From Pomphorhynchus laevis (Eukaryota; Acanthocephala; Palaeacanthocephala; Echinorhynchida; Pomphorhynchidae): 64,000 nucleotides of DNA. The stretch is from the NCBI GenBank assembly GCA_012934845.2, contig WNNJ02000718.1, forward strand, positions 41,080-105,079. The letters run 5' to 3'. The position numbers were made by a program, and so were the translations under genes. The notes beneath the pieces were generated by a model. It worked only from the letters and a program-made list of their open reading frames with translations. It had not been told where the DNA came from and did not search any database. How positions within the stretch are numbered: the stretch's first letter is position 1; every line of letters starts with the position of its first letter. Below are positions 12,058 through 23,050 of the stretch, piece by piece.

Positions 12058-13250
12058 CATTATTATTAATTGACAACAAATTGAGCCGAGGCTCTTTACA
12101 AGTTGCTTCACAAAATAAAGAGAATAAAAAGAAAAAGAGTCGTTTTGTCCCTCCCTCATCAGATGAACTACTGAAAATCCCACCGTTGTCTTGAGAAGGA
12201 AGGGTCATCATCCAGTAGGGCGCAAAAACTTGAAGCAGTAGACGACAAAACGGTAGCGCTCTGATGCGAATTCCAAGATCGTACGACTCGCTTGGCAAAG
12301 CAGGAAACTGCATGCATGTACCTTTGTGTTTTCAGCATCAGGGGGTGTCCGCGAAGAGAAGGTTGACCTCTCAGTTGCAGTAGATGTGACAGTGGATGAT
12401 CTTTAGTGTGCAGACTTTTCCAAACAAGAGAGAGATCTCGCTTGTCACGGATATATCGCAGACAAGGCATATTTAATATCTGGAGGCGTTTCCCGTAGCC
12501 AAAAATATGCAGCCCTGAGACTAATTTAGTTGTTGATCTGAACACTTTCTCCAATGCACGACGCTCATAAGTAGTTTCGGGATAACAAGCTGGCGATGCG
12601 TATAAGATATGGCTCAAGAAAAACGCATTTGCTAAGGTATGGTAACATAACGGATCTATGCCTATCAGAGCTCGACGAGTATGTCATATTAAGCGTTTTG
12701 TGATGCAACACACGTAGTCTAAATGCTTTCGAGTGGATATGTCAGCACAAACCCAAACCCCCAAATCTTTATATGAGTAGTTTCTTTCGATACTAATTGA
12801 ACCAAGCTGGTACTCACGTCCAAGATGATCACATGATCTTTGTGATATACGCATACATGTACATTTAGCGGAATTGATCCTCAAGTGATTTCGTTTAGAC
12901 CAATTGGATATAGCGTCGACGTCGCTTTGTAAATGCTGTTTATCAAGATCGGAAATAATAGGTCGCCAAACTTTAAGATCATCTGCATATAATAAACTGA
13001 ATGAACTGATATTTGGTATCAAATCGTTGATATAAAAACTGAATAAGATGGGACCTAATACACTTCCATGTGGAACATCTAACAACACTGGAAATTGACC
13101 CGACAGCGACTCACTTACTCGTACGACACTTTATCGGTTGGAAAGGAATACACGAATCCAGTTTATGATCCTCTTATCAAGATGAATGTGCTCCAACTTC
13201 TCAATAAGACGCGTGTGATTAACTGAGTCGAACGCTGTTGAGAAATCAAA
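12058..13250 (-). mobile_element. LINE family B, copy B2, 5'-truncated
   Basis: Reverse complement of B1 from about 6.99 to 8.17 kb. It covers RT motif 5 (VPHGSVLGPILF), YADDLKVWRP and the C-terminal tail. The 5' break falls inside the DFSKAFDS motif at about 13,250, after which sequence is unrelated. The 3' end (minus sense) abuts the 125-bp spacer and copy A1. Confidence 0.85.
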
Positions 13251-13302
13251 TACTCTGATTTATGAATAATTGATTTGATTTAAATTCGTGAATTTTCATT
13301 AA

Positions 13303-13520
13303 ATGCAGCCCTGAGACTAATTTAGTTGTTGATCTGAACGCTTTCTCCAATGCACGACGCTAATAAGTAGTTTCGAGATAACAAGCTGGCGATGCGTATA
13401 AGATATGGCTCAAGAAAAACGCAATTGCTAAGGTATGGTAACATAACGGATCTATGCCTATCAGAGCTCGACGAGTATGTCCTATTAAGCGTTTTGTGAT
13501 GCAACACACGTAGTCTGAAT
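13303..13520 (-). mobile_element. LINE B fragment B3
   Basis: About 215 bp matching part of B2 (roughly 12,505-12,725) with a few differences, separated from B2 by 50 bp of AT-rich sequence. It lacks both element ends, so it looks like a local duplication rather than a separate insertion. Confidence 0.8.
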
Positions 13521-13606
13521 CTATTTAGTTGAAATCTATTTAGCTATTCGAATTCAAGTACGATCGCGATTTATTGGAGATAAGATCGGTCGTCACCAAC
13601 GGTTTC

Positions 13607-13786
13607 ATAATGTTGGCTACTGCTAAAGGAGTATTAGGGGTTAATCCACAACAATTCGGAGCTGCGCAATTTATACACTGTCTACCGGCTTTATCTCAAG
13701 CATTTATCTCTACCACATCTCAAGCATTTAGCTGCATAAGAATGGAATTTCTGCGCAAAAGAATAGGATTAACAAAGAATTTTTAA
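13607..13786 (+). CDS. Small unidentified ORF, doubtful
   Basis: A 60-codon reading frame from ATG at 13,607, open upstream to a TTG at 13,574, and ending in TAA at 13,786. The peptide has a short internal repeat (SQAF twice) and no domain I recognise. It could be a stray exon or chance. The base composition is less AT-rich than the following 700 bp, which is the only hint of coding. Confidence 0.2.
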   Translation: MMLATAKGVLGVNPQQFGAAQFIHCLPALSQAFISTTSQAFSCIRMEFLRKRIGLTKNF

Positions 13787-13838
13787 TCCTTCTTATTTTG
13801 GTAATAGGATTAACAAGGAAAGTTTATATCTTTAAATT

Positions 13839-14156
13839 GTATGTAGTTATAAGTAAAGAATTTTTAATCCAGTCCAGGCTGTTTTTTATCATGATGTTTT
13901 AGACTAATTGCCTTTATATTGATGCCACTGAGCATTCTAATAAACGTAGCTTGCCTAAGAAATATAAATTCGTCAGTTATTGTATGTAGTTATAAGTAAA
14001 GAATTTTTAATCCAGTCCAGGCTGTTTTTTATCATGATGTTTTAGACTAATTGCCTTTATATTGATGCCACTGAGCATTCTAATAAACGTAGCTTGCCTA
14101 AGAAATATAAATTCGTCAGTTATTGTATGTAGTTATAAGTAAAGAATTTTTAATCC
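13839..14156. repeat. 142-bp tandem repeat, about 2.2 copies
   Basis: Units begin at 13,839, 13,981 and (partial) 14,123 with TGTATGTAGTTATAAG. The two full units are identical as far as I can compare, so the duplication is recent. It lies upstream of the candidate operon and holds no ORF of note. Confidence 0.9.
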
Positions 14157-14460
14157 GGAATTTTTAAACATTGTTGTAATTAACTTGAACACTTTAAACT
14201 TTTCTTATCGAAAAATTTAATTTTCAAATTTCATTTGGTGGAATACCTGACAACGCAGGCAACATTTTGGCAAAATTTTAAACTTGTTAATTAGATATTT
14301 AAATATTTTAGTATGTAACTAAGGTACATGACAAAGTTGCCATTTACTAAAAAGCTTTATATTCTTCCGTAATTTTGTTTAAGTATATTGTTTTCATAGT
14401 ATATTGTCGACAATGAACGTGTAAAGCAGTGATTTGGAAATCTGTGAAGCTGACTTTTTA

Positions 14461-14616
14461 ATGAAATCTCTTCTATCTACGCTTTTTTTCTATAAACGAT
14501 CAATTGCTATATCAGTTAGCTTATTCGGTCTTTGTGTTGCAGACTATTTACATACCAAGAACTATAAAGAGAAACAATGCAGTTCAAGGAACAGCGTTTC
14601 ATCATCACTAAATTAG
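14461..14616 (+). CDS. Tiny membrane-protein ORF, first of a candidate operon
   Basis: A 51-codon ORF from ATG at 14,461. The N-terminal part is hydrophobic with one likely membrane segment (SIAISVSLFGLCVADYL) flanked by lysines, as in small mitochondrial inner-membrane proteins. It overlaps the next ORF by 40 nt in another frame. I do not recognise the family. It may be an upstream ORF in a leader rather than a gene. Confidence 0.35.
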   Translation: MKSLLSTLFFYKRSIAISVSLFGLCVADYLHTKNYKEKQCSSRNSVSSSLN

Positions 14617-14897
14617 CTCCATTAGTTAAGCGTGGGTTTGCGACAACATTACCTGCAAATGCCAAAATATTAAGTCCGCCAGCCATTAAAACCACCGGTG
14701 ATGTTGTAAAATTAAAACCATTATTAAATGATAACGTAACGTCTAAAGACCTTCTAAAACGATTCCTTACCGGTACTTCTATATTAGCAGCGTTAGTTTC
14801 TACAGTCGTTTGGTACTTTAAATCAACTCATCGTAGACGCGATTATTTTAGAAACAGAAGTAAAATGTTTGGTGGACGTCAAAAGCCATTTTGGTGA
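14577..14897 (+). CDS. Small single-pass mitochondrial-type membrane protein
   Basis: A 106-codon ORF. The N-terminus is basic and hydroxylated with no acidic residues in the first few turns except E5 (KRGFATTLPANAK), like a mitochondrial targeting sequence. One hydrophobic segment lies at about residues 67-83 (GTSILAALVSTVVWYF), followed by a strongly basic end (STHRRRDYFRN, then FGGRQKPFW). The layout of one helix then a charged aromatic tail resembles small respiratory-chain subunits such as COX6C. That comparison is by eye and weak. It ends 74 bp before MGME1, with a T-rich tract and AG in the gap, which fits an operon with trans-splicing. Confidence 0.55.
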   Translation: MQFKEQRFIITKLAPLVKRGFATTLPANAKILSPPAIKTTGDVVKLKPLLNDNVTSKDLLKRFLTGTSILAALVSTVVWYFKSTHRRRDYFRNRSKMFGGRQKPFW

Positions 14898-14939
14898 TTT
14901 TGTCTAATTATTCTCTAAAAAATATGATTTTCTTTTTGT

Positions 14940-14971
14940 TTTTTAATTTTTTATTACTTCTCTATTAGAGA
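14940..14971 (+). promoter_or_regulatory. Candidate trans-splice acceptor before MGME1
   Basis: The short gap between two co-directional genes holds a long T-rich tract ending in CTCTATTAG, three bases before the MGME1 ATG at 14,972. A polypyrimidine/AG site at this spacing in a 74-bp intergenic gap is what spliced-leader operons show. No spliced leader gene is visible in the window. Confidence 0.45.
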
Positions 14972-16024
14972 ATGACACCCGCTGAATTGCGTTCCTTGAT
15001 AGCATTTCAGCGAGACACATTTCGCTTGTTCGGCCCAACGAAAAAGTGCACACATCCGGATTCGAAAATAGCCAGAGCTGCTACCAAGAACCGTCTAGGG
15101 AATAATGCTAACAATACTTTGAATGATCAACATATCTTTATTCATGCTAAACAGAATGTATCTAGCTTGGAAGAATTAGAAGTTTATGAAATGAAACAAT
15201 TGAATTCTTATCTGCTACGAATTAAAAAATCAGGTTGGCGTTTAAATGAACATTTTCGACAATCAACTATTAATGGTTGCACAACACATAAGTGCTTTTC
15301 AGCGACAACGATTGACAGTCAGCATGTGCCACTAGCACCATCTGTTACTCAGATTTTAGAAGCAACAAAATCTGAACGAGATCGGAATATCTTGCGTCAA
15401 TGGCGTCAACGAAAGCTATCTGAATTTGATTCATTTTCGGCATTTATGGACTACCTTCAAGATATTAAGAAACGAGGATCAACATTTCATAATAAGCTTT
15501 GCCAATATTTTACCAATAAGGATAACATAATCGAAATTCCCAATGTATTAGCCGATGAAGCCCAAAATGGCCTATTGAAAAGTTTCAAAGCAGTTGCTTC
15601 TTACTTTCCTAGACCTTCGATTTTAAACGAACAATACGTCTGTCATAAACATCTTAACTACTCCGGTCGAATTGACTGCTTGCTGTCACCTATTCTACAT
15701 GAAAAAGCCTTATTTAACTACCAGCTACCATTTAACAATAAACTGGTGCTGGTAGACTGGAAAACAACCGATTCCAAAGTAAAACATACTATCCTGGACT
15801 GTTACGATTATCCGGTTCAGCTGGCCGCTTATCTAGGGGCTTTAAAATCTACATACTCACCGGATAAATATGATATTGCTGATCGAGCTATATTAGCGTT
15901 TATCTATTGTAACGGATCAAAGTGCACTCTATTTCGTCTTAACGAAATTCAAATGGACTATTACTGGCAGACTTGGCTTCAACGACTAATTAAATTCTCG
16001 AAACTACTCGAGCAGTGTGAATAG
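14972..16024 (+). CDS. MGME1: Mitochondrial genome maintenance exonuclease 1
   Basis: A 350-codon uninterrupted ORF. MGME1 is a mitochondrial PD-(D/E)XK single-strand DNA exonuclease that trims flaps and helps degrade linear mtDNA. Family hallmarks in order are PSVTQILEAT (about residues 123-132), a RWRQRK-like helix, SGRIDCLL (metal-binding Asp, about 233), LVLVDWKTTD (catalytic Asp and Lys, about 264) and YPVQLAAYLGALK (about 283). C-terminal aromatic helices include YYWQTWLQRLIKF. Length and motif spacing match animal MGME1, which is about 340 residues. An obvious cleavable presequence is not apparent, so targeting is unproven. It appears intronless, and ATG 14,972 is chosen because the acceptor-like AG lies just before it. 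Confidence 0.9.
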   Translation: MTPAELRSLIAFQRDTFRLFGPTKKCTHPDSKIARAATKNRLGNNANNTLNDQHIFIHAKQNVSSLEELEVYEMKQLNSYLLRIKKSGWRLNEHFRQSTINGCTTHKCFSATTIDSQHVPLAPSVTQILEATKSERDRNILRQWRQRKLSEFDSFSAFMDYLQDIKKRGSTFHNKLCQYFTNKDNIIEIPNVLADEAQNGLLKSFKAVASYFPRPSILNEQYVCHKHLNYSGRIDCLLSPILHEKALFNYQLPFNNKLVLVDWKTTDSKVKHTILDCYDYPVQLAAYLGALKSTYSPDKYDIADRAILAFIYCNGSKCTLFRLNEIQMDYYWQTWLQRLIKFSKLLEQCE

Positions 16025-16474
16025 CGCGATTTTACTAAGATTTTCATGCATTTAAATTTCTTAGCGCCATGTGTTCTCATATCGACTATTTATAGTTATC
16101 CTCAAATGATGTAGAACTATAAATTTCGAAAAGCTTATGCAAGTTAGATTTACCTTCTCGTTATTATGCTGTTTGGACAAGTTACATTCACAATATGTGC
16201 GTGTATAATTAATGTAATACCAATGCCGTAAATACAATTTTCATACATGCTTCGACAGTGATTTTTTAAATTTATATCTTAATATTAGTCTTATTTATGA
16301 TTAAAAATTATTTCAATTAGGTAGTTTTACGAAATAATTTGAAGCATTCAAAATATGATCAAGCTTTTATATTATCAACTTCAGGATTAAGCATTACAGT
16401 ATATTTTATTATATTATATTTATTATATTTTTGAAAATGATCTTAAGTATTTTTCGAAATTTTCGCGTTATTAA

Positions 16475-16830
16475 GTGGCGGCCAACTGTACGTTGGGTTC
16501 CATTGTGTCAGTTGTAGATGTGCCTGACAGCGTACTCTTCATTTTAGGGATTCTGCCGATTTTTTCTGCAGTAGTCACTTTATCATTAGATTCTAGTTCG
16601 ATTTCGAAAGCTTTGAGAAAACGCAATATTGTAGTTGGTTATTTGAACATAAGGAGCCTCCAGCCCAGTTCAATGAGTTAAAAAGCCTTGTATCATTGCG
16701 TAGTTATGTTCGGTATCACTGAGATTTGGCTTCATCCTTACATTCGATTCTTCATTCTATGTGCATTCAAAATTATCTTTATTCAGAACGGATCGTGCAT
16801 GAGTTATGAGTTCTTATCGTGTACTTATAC
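16475..16830 (+). mobile_element. 5' part of a degenerate CR1-like LINE (endonuclease start)
   Basis: Sense-strand remnants of the ORF2 start: VVGYLNIRSLQPS, then FGITEIWLHP in another frame and an R(S/T)DR segment near 16.79 kb. It ends around TTATGAGTTCTTATCG (16,804-16,819). Exactly the same 16 bp occurs at 24,442-24,457, where the endonuclease of a LINE of the same type continues. The two halves look like one element split by about 7.6 kb. Confidence 0.6.
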
Positions 16831-17091
16831 AACTTATACCTTATTTTAGGAATATATTTACTTAAATCTGATCCTATTATTTCTTTACTTTTAGAATTAT
16901 TTAAAAGTCCGGCTATATTTATGTTATCTATACATTTATTAATGAAGTTTATGGTTAATGTATATTTTCTATTGTTATTATTAACATTTATTGTACGATT
17001 ATAGTATTTTGTATTACAATAATTGTCTATTATACAACTTAGCCTATCATAGTCGTTAATTAATTTTTGATTTATTGAACATATATCTTTA

Positions 17092-17138
17092 GAAAAACTT
17101 CTTATATTAACTTCTTTTATTTAATAACGTGTGTAATT
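17092..17138. repeat. Direct repeat R, left copy
   Basis: A 47-bp sequence beginning GAAAAACTT and ending CGTGTGTAATT. It recurs at 24,391-24,431 with two 3-nt length differences. The pair encloses the 17.34-19.83 kb gene and LINE A2. Confidence 0.8.
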
Positions 17139-17198
17139 TCTTCTACATATTAGAGTCCACATTTGCATAAAAATATTTTTTAAGATAAAGATATTTCC

Positions 17199-17232
17199 AT
17201 ATTTAAATTTATTTATAATTCAAAATATGTAA
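17199..17232. repeat. 34-bp direct repeat, left copy
   Basis: AT-rich 34 bp (starts ATATTTAAATTTATTTATAA) found again at 19,882-19,915 with one mismatch. The two copies bracket the two-exon gene. Confidence 0.75.
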
Positions 17233-17338
17233 TAAAGATCGATGTCGGATATGTTACTTACCGTTACGAGGTCCGCTGAAACGACGTCATTCCAAATTTG
17301 TTCACATTTATAAATCGTTTCATCGTAACGGTCACATT

Positions 17339-19832
17339 ATGTCGTTTTGCCATTTGATGAGCAAGCTCATGGGTGTTAGTTTGCCTAAAGATCCGCGGGC
17401 TGATGTTGATTCACATTTGTTATGCCTTTCATGTTCTGAGCGGTTGCTTCAATTAGATGACCGTATTCAGGAATGTCATGAGCAAGGCACTCGACTACGA
17501 ACTAAATACGTAAAAACCGCTCGAATTGCAAACAAAACAACACAAAGCTCTCCTGAAAATTCGCATACAAGCACAGCTGACGTTGAGCATCGAAATGAAT
17601 CGGGTGAGATAATTGTCACTGGTAGTGGGGATGATGGTGGTGTGCACGAAGGAAAAGAAGTTTATTGTTCTGCAGAAGAGGATTTCTCCACCAAGAATGA
17701 CAATTGTTTACTAGGTTCATCCACGTCAAGTGCTATGTTATTCGATAAAGAATGTATTTCATGTGAAATATTGACTAATGCAATCAGCAGCAAATGTAAC
17801 ATCGACTTCTGCGCCTGTAATAAATTAAATGGCTTCGGCGAAAGTCGTCGACGGTCTTCAAGTCTCACATTAAGACGCATAAGGCGTCATTCATCTAGTA
17901 GTTCAAGTCGATCGTCCACAGTACATAGCAGAAACGACCAAAGATTATTCTCATTGTTTGCAGGTAAACATTACTCACTTTGTATGATTTTTTTTCATTT
18001 ATAAAATTTGAACATTTTTCTTCTTTATTTGTTTAGATGACAGTGAAAATAATGAGAAATGTTGCTACAAGCGAAATAATGACAATCACGACGGTGAATA
18101 TCAATATGATATTAGAGAAGGAGTAAGGAAAAAAGAATTGGGGTCACAAGACGACAATATTATTCGAATAAACGACTGTTCATTACATAAAGAAGAAACA
18201 TGCTTAATGAGTCGTAACATTCAGCACGAAAGAAGACGACATCGGTGTTGTCGACTTATTAATAAATCAACAGATAACGTGTGTCCTTCACTGGGTAAAA
18301 AACATAAACGACGATGTGTTCTCGGCTTACAATCCGAAGAACATAAATACGGCAAAGAGCAAAAATTTCAAACGAATATATTATCGCCAACGCTGGAAAA
18401 TAAGTCAAATGATAGCTCTGGTGGAATGTGTGATGTTAGATATCATCCGTTTGCCTCTTTACTTAATAATAGCTGGGCTAACAAACCAGATGAAGCATCC
18501 TCGAGAATTGAGTTAATATATTCACGTAAGGACAGTGAACGGCTTAGTGATGTTATAAATGATCAGTCTTACGTTGACAACCATGGACGTTTATTAGCCG
18601 CTAACAATGATTCGATCTCAGTCCCGCAGCAATCCAAAGAGGCGTCGAACAAGAATAATTACAATAGTAATATATTAAGCAATTGTTTCAATGAACATCA
18701 CAAACTATCCAGAATCGAGAAACATGGAGACAAGCGTTGTCGTCGACACCGGCAGCGAGATACTCGTAAATTCTCTTTAGATGCTAGCATTTCGTCTAAT
18801 ACTAATAGCAGTCAAGCTATTATACATGGTTCATCTGATAATACCAAATTAATTAATAATTGTGACGTGTCAACAGTAAACATTTATGACGATGAAGATA
18901 CGACTTCTAACGATGCTGTTGCAAATACAGATTCGTCAAGCTTGCTTTTCAAAATGCTTAGTGACTCACAGCGCGGACTCGGCGACTGTAAGTTGTTAGA
19001 TGCTACAACTGCTGTAAGAACAGACAACAGTATCAAAAACAGTGTATGTGCACGAAAAAGAAAAACACGCAACCCTGAGAAAAAATCAGCATCGCCACCT
19101 GTGCCTACTTCAAGCTGGTTCAGCACTTTATTTGACGGCAAAGTTTGTTATAAGGGTGGATCCTCTTCTAACTACGAATGCATAGAGAATGAGCAGACTA
19201 GTATTGTTTCGGCACCAATTAACGATGAAGTGCCATCATCGTCTACTGTTGCAGCTACCACCTGTAACAATCAGTCATTAATTGGCGCATTTGATACCTG
19301 TTCTCCCATTTGCAAAGAGTCAATGTCACCAGCGCCGTCTAATTTATCCTTCTCGCATTGTCATTTAACCCCTAATCGTCGTTCAAATTCAACATTGATG
19401 GCTACTACCATCAATGTTATTCGCGACAACCAAATGAATGATGACTGTGGTGGTAATCTTGACGATGATGAGGGCGATGACATCAGTAATAAGAACGAAG
19501 ACGAAGCTATGACTGGTAGTGGTGATGGTCGGTTTTCCGGCGAGGAACAAAAGATTACATTCGGTATTGGGTCAACCAATAATCACCATCTTTGTCGCCT
19601 ATCATCGACGGCGTCAATGAATTTTTCAAATTCATTTATAAAGAATGAAGCAGCCAGCTACTGCAACAAATCTATTACACAAGACAATAACAAAAGTAAC
19701 GGACAACTAATGAATATGCATATATCGGAAGAAAATGCACAACAACATTCTGGTTCTACTGATGACAGCGATGGACTCTTATTTCTAAAACAAAATACAA
19801 GCAGCACAACGATTCTAAATCGATCTTTATAA
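17339..19832 (+). CDS. Low-complexity nuclear-type protein with ZAD-like motif, two exons
   Basis: Exon 1 is 17,339-17,963 and exon 2 is 18,037-19,832, with a 73-bp GT-AG intron. The phase-1 junction keeps the frame and gives 806 residues. Residues 1-60 (LMGVSLPKDP, HLLCLSCSERLLQLDDRIQ, then ECHEQGTRLRTKY) resemble the second half of a zinc-finger-associated domain (ZAD). The frame is open upstream of this ATG (VHIYKSFHRNG), so the first Cys pair and true start probably lie in an unseen 5' exon. The rest is Ser/Asn/Asp-rich and disordered, with a Ser/Arg-rich basic patch near residues 165-200 and an acidic run (DDDEGDD) near 675. No zinc fingers follow. The stop codon sits one base before a LINE fragment, so the present C-terminus may not be ancestral. 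Function unknown. Confidence 0.75.
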
Positions 19833-19833
19833 T

Positions 19834-19881
19834 AATTCCACATGTTAATTCCTCTCCTTGAGAGTCTATACACTTTTGGTA
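19834..19881 (-). mobile_element. 48-bp shred of LINE A (A3)
   Basis: A short sequence identical to 20,185-20,232 inside LINE A2, with nothing of the element on either side. It begins right after the TAA of the upstream gene and is followed by the 34-bp direct repeat. It has no LINE 3' end, so it looks like filler DNA from break repair or template switching. Confidence 0.8.
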
Positions 19882-19915
19882 ATATTTAAATTTATTTATA
19901 ATTTAAAATATGTAA
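19882..19915. repeat. 34-bp direct repeat, right copy
   Basis: Partner of 17,199-17,232 with one mismatch (C to T). Confidence 0.75.
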
Positions 19916-20148
19916 CCTCAGTTAAGTAACTTAATTCAATCTAATTTAATAGATTTCGTTAATATTTAATAATAATTATTATTATTCCAATACATACCAA
20001 AGCCAAAAGGCTATTCAGGCAGAGTCCAAATAAAAAAAATAAAAAAAGCAAATGGCCAGTCAACGTAGCTAATTAGGGTATTCCAGTGGTAGTGTTGAAT
20101 GGCGGCATTGTTCATGTATCCATTTGTAGCATCGTGATTTAAACGTTC

Positions 20149-23050
20149 TCAAACTGGGGCTGCAACGACTTCCTCAGGCAACGAATTCCACATGTTAATT
20201 CCTCTCCTTGAGAGTCTATACACTTTTGGTAATCTGCCAAATCTAAATTTATACAAGACTCTGCTATGTCCCCGCAACTGATCTACCCGCCTAGTGATTA
20301 CATCGGTGGGATAACCTACCACATCATTCGACATATGCCATAGACATAGCATTTCCAAGGATATGAACCTCTCACGTACCGACAACATCCCAATACGACT
20401 TAGACGTACATAATAGTCAATACCACTTAAGCCAATACAGAGCCTCGATCCGCGCCTAAGAATATACTCCAGGTCTAATAGTTCTTGCTTAGTGACAGGG
20501 AAACAAGCCTGAATGCAGTACTCCAAGTGTGGCCTGACGATGGAGATGAATAACCTCTTGAACATATGACAGCTTAATCTGAGGAATGCATTTTTAATAC
20601 AATATAACGCCCTAGTAGCTTTACCTAGAAAGAAGTCGGTGTTCAACTTTGTTTTCAAGGATCTATGGACAATAATCCCTAAATCCTTATGATGAGACAC
20701 TTCCTTTAAGACCATATCTACAATAAAGTACCTTTTTCAATAGGGCGATCTAGTTGCATGAGAACACATTTATCAACATTCAACCGTAGTCCGGTAGAAT
20801 CGCACCACTTGATCAGGGAGTTTAGATCATTTTGTAACGATACTCGATCAGCAGGACTTCTAATGATCGACCAAATCTTTAGATCGTCTGCAAACGCTAG
20901 ATGAGAGCATGATAAGCGGAGTAGCAGATCATTAATGAAGATTATAAAGAGCAGTGGGCCAAGGACTGATCCCTGCGGTACGCCAGAATTAATATTTACC
21001 GAATAAGAAAACACGCCCCCCCCACACAAACTCGGAAAGACCTATTCGATAGAAATTCCCTGACCCACTCACAAATATATGAATGAAGTCCATAGTGATA
21101 CAGTAAAGACACTATGCCGTCGTGTGGTACCCTATCAAAAGCTTTCGAAAAATCAAGGAATACTGTATGAACCTGAAACCCAGCCCCCAGAGCATCAGCC
21201 CATTTTTCACGCGCAGTTAGTAGGTTAGTAAGGCATGAACGTCCGATCCTGAAACCATGTTGAGATTCAACCAATATGTGATTACGATCCAAATGATCCC
21301 TGATTCTACTAGCAATGATTCTTTCTAAAAGTTTGCAGAATACGCTAGTTAAGCTAATGGGCCGAAAGTCCGCGCAAAAGCTAGCAGGATGCTTTTTGGG
21401 AATAGGCACCACAATTGCACACTTCCAACTGTCAGGAATCCAAGATGTATCTAAGCTGTATCTGAAGAACATAGTTAAATCATTGCTCAGTTCGTTCGCT
21501 AGGGATTTGACGAGGAAGGGGGCAATATTGTCTGGTCCCGGAGATGTAAACGAATCGAGATTCATTACCTCGTTCAACACCTCATCCACTCTGAGTGGAC
21601 GAACACAACACCGATGAGCAACCGGAACATACTTCCAACTAAAGTCATGCAGTTTGTTAGAGGTCAAAGCCTGTACCAAGAAGCCATCAGCTAAATGTTG
21701 GGCGATTAGAGACGGATCGGTCAAAGTTTCAGTTGGCGTTTGGATTGAGCTAATTGTGGCGACAAGTGTTCTGTTGTTTCTTACATAAGACCAAAACCTC
21801 CTAGGATTCAAAGATGCATCCCTGGCGATACTATCTTCGTACGAATAGCGTTTCTGAAATTTTAGCCGATTGCATAAGTTCCGAGAGTCGATGTAGGCAC
21901 GTTTTGAAGCAGAAGAACGCCTAAATTCGCGCCACAATTTGTTGCGGGATCTTATAGCATCAAGAAGCTCTCTGTCGAACCAAGGAGGATGTCCATGCTT
22001 GAACTTGCAGGCACGTAGCGGAGCAAAGATATCAGAAATTCGCATCAATTCATCATGGAGCAGATCAAAGACTACAGGAACCTCCAAACCGAAGTGGATA
22101 CGAAGACTATCACAGATACCTTTTGGGAAGCTTGCAGCTATTTGACTAGCATCAACACCTACCCAACAACGTTTTTTAAAATTAGAGTTTTGTGAGGCTC
22201 TGTTGAACAGCGACAGCCGCATAGAGAGTACACAGTGATCGCTATTGCCAATTGGTGCGTCATAACGAACACCTGAAACGTCACCCAAACACTTAGTAAA
22301 GACCAAATCGAGTATAGAAGGCGTCCCTGTCACACAAGTAGGTTCTTTAATATGTTGAACTAGTAGCATCTCAAGTAACAGAAAGTCACTCAGTACTTTC
22401 CCAATTCCGTGAATTGGTCGTGAATGACTATTTTTCCAGTCTATTTGGGGGATATTGAAGTCACCCAGGAGCAAAATCAGAGGATACGAAGATAAACTCA
22501 GCAAATGTGATTTAAGAGAGTCAAATCTTAATTCATAGGACGGAGAACGGTAAAGGACGCAGAATCGGGATCGTTGACCATTTCCCAGTGTAAAAGCAAG
22601 ACCTTCAAAGGAATAACCAATATCGTCGCGAAAAGCCGAGATATTCGATACCAGGAGACTATTTCGCACATAGGCGGCTACCCCACCTCCACGTTTACCA
22701 CATGAGCGATCCGAACGTATTAGAAAATAGTTAGGGATGGCAACACAGTCATCCGAAATGTCAGAATGTAGCCATGTTTCGGTTATACAAAATACATCAA
22801 AACGTTTCGAAGCAACTATGAATTTAATTTCCGAGAACTGAGCCAGGAGACTACGAACATTTGAATAACCGACAAAAATGTTCGTATAATGGGAAAATTT
22901 GACACGCTCGGTGACACTATCGAAGTCTACTAGTTTTCCTACACACGAACCATCACTACTAAAGAGGTCTGACTCTACAGAAGTAAGGGATGCCACCGGA
23001 CAGTCGGACGCCACTTGACCACCCGAAAATTCCGGACACATAGGTTGCAC
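20149..23050 (-). CDS. LINE A2 ORF2: AP-endonuclease and reverse transcriptase, two frame errors
   Basis: The first 684 codons (23,050-20,996) hold the endonuclease: YSNVRSLLAQFSEIK, ITETWLHSD with catalytic Glu near residue 91, LYRSPSYE, LGDFNIPQIDW near 195, and IGNSDHCVLSM near 273. The start of RT follows (DFRPISLTSVFCK, FLDFSKAFDRVPHD). RT continues in a second frame (21,029-20,718: GVPQGSVLGPLLF, AFADDLKIW) and a third (20,715-20,149: C-terminal LINE tail). It would nick target DNA and prime reverse transcription if whole. As it stands the RT is split. It overlaps ORF1 by 76 nt, which suggests translational re-initiation or frameshifting in intact relatives. Confidence 0.85.

Noticed and set aside
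10796-12313. A 505-codon minus-strand ORF as a single gene
   Set aside because: It joins the RT of LINE A1 to the 3' end of LINE B2 through a spacer, so it is an accidental fusion.
17662-19579. Minus-strand and alternative-frame ORFs over the 17.3-19.8 kb gene
   Set aside because: They are low-complexity shadows. The spliced plus-strand frame explains the region, including a phase-consistent intron.
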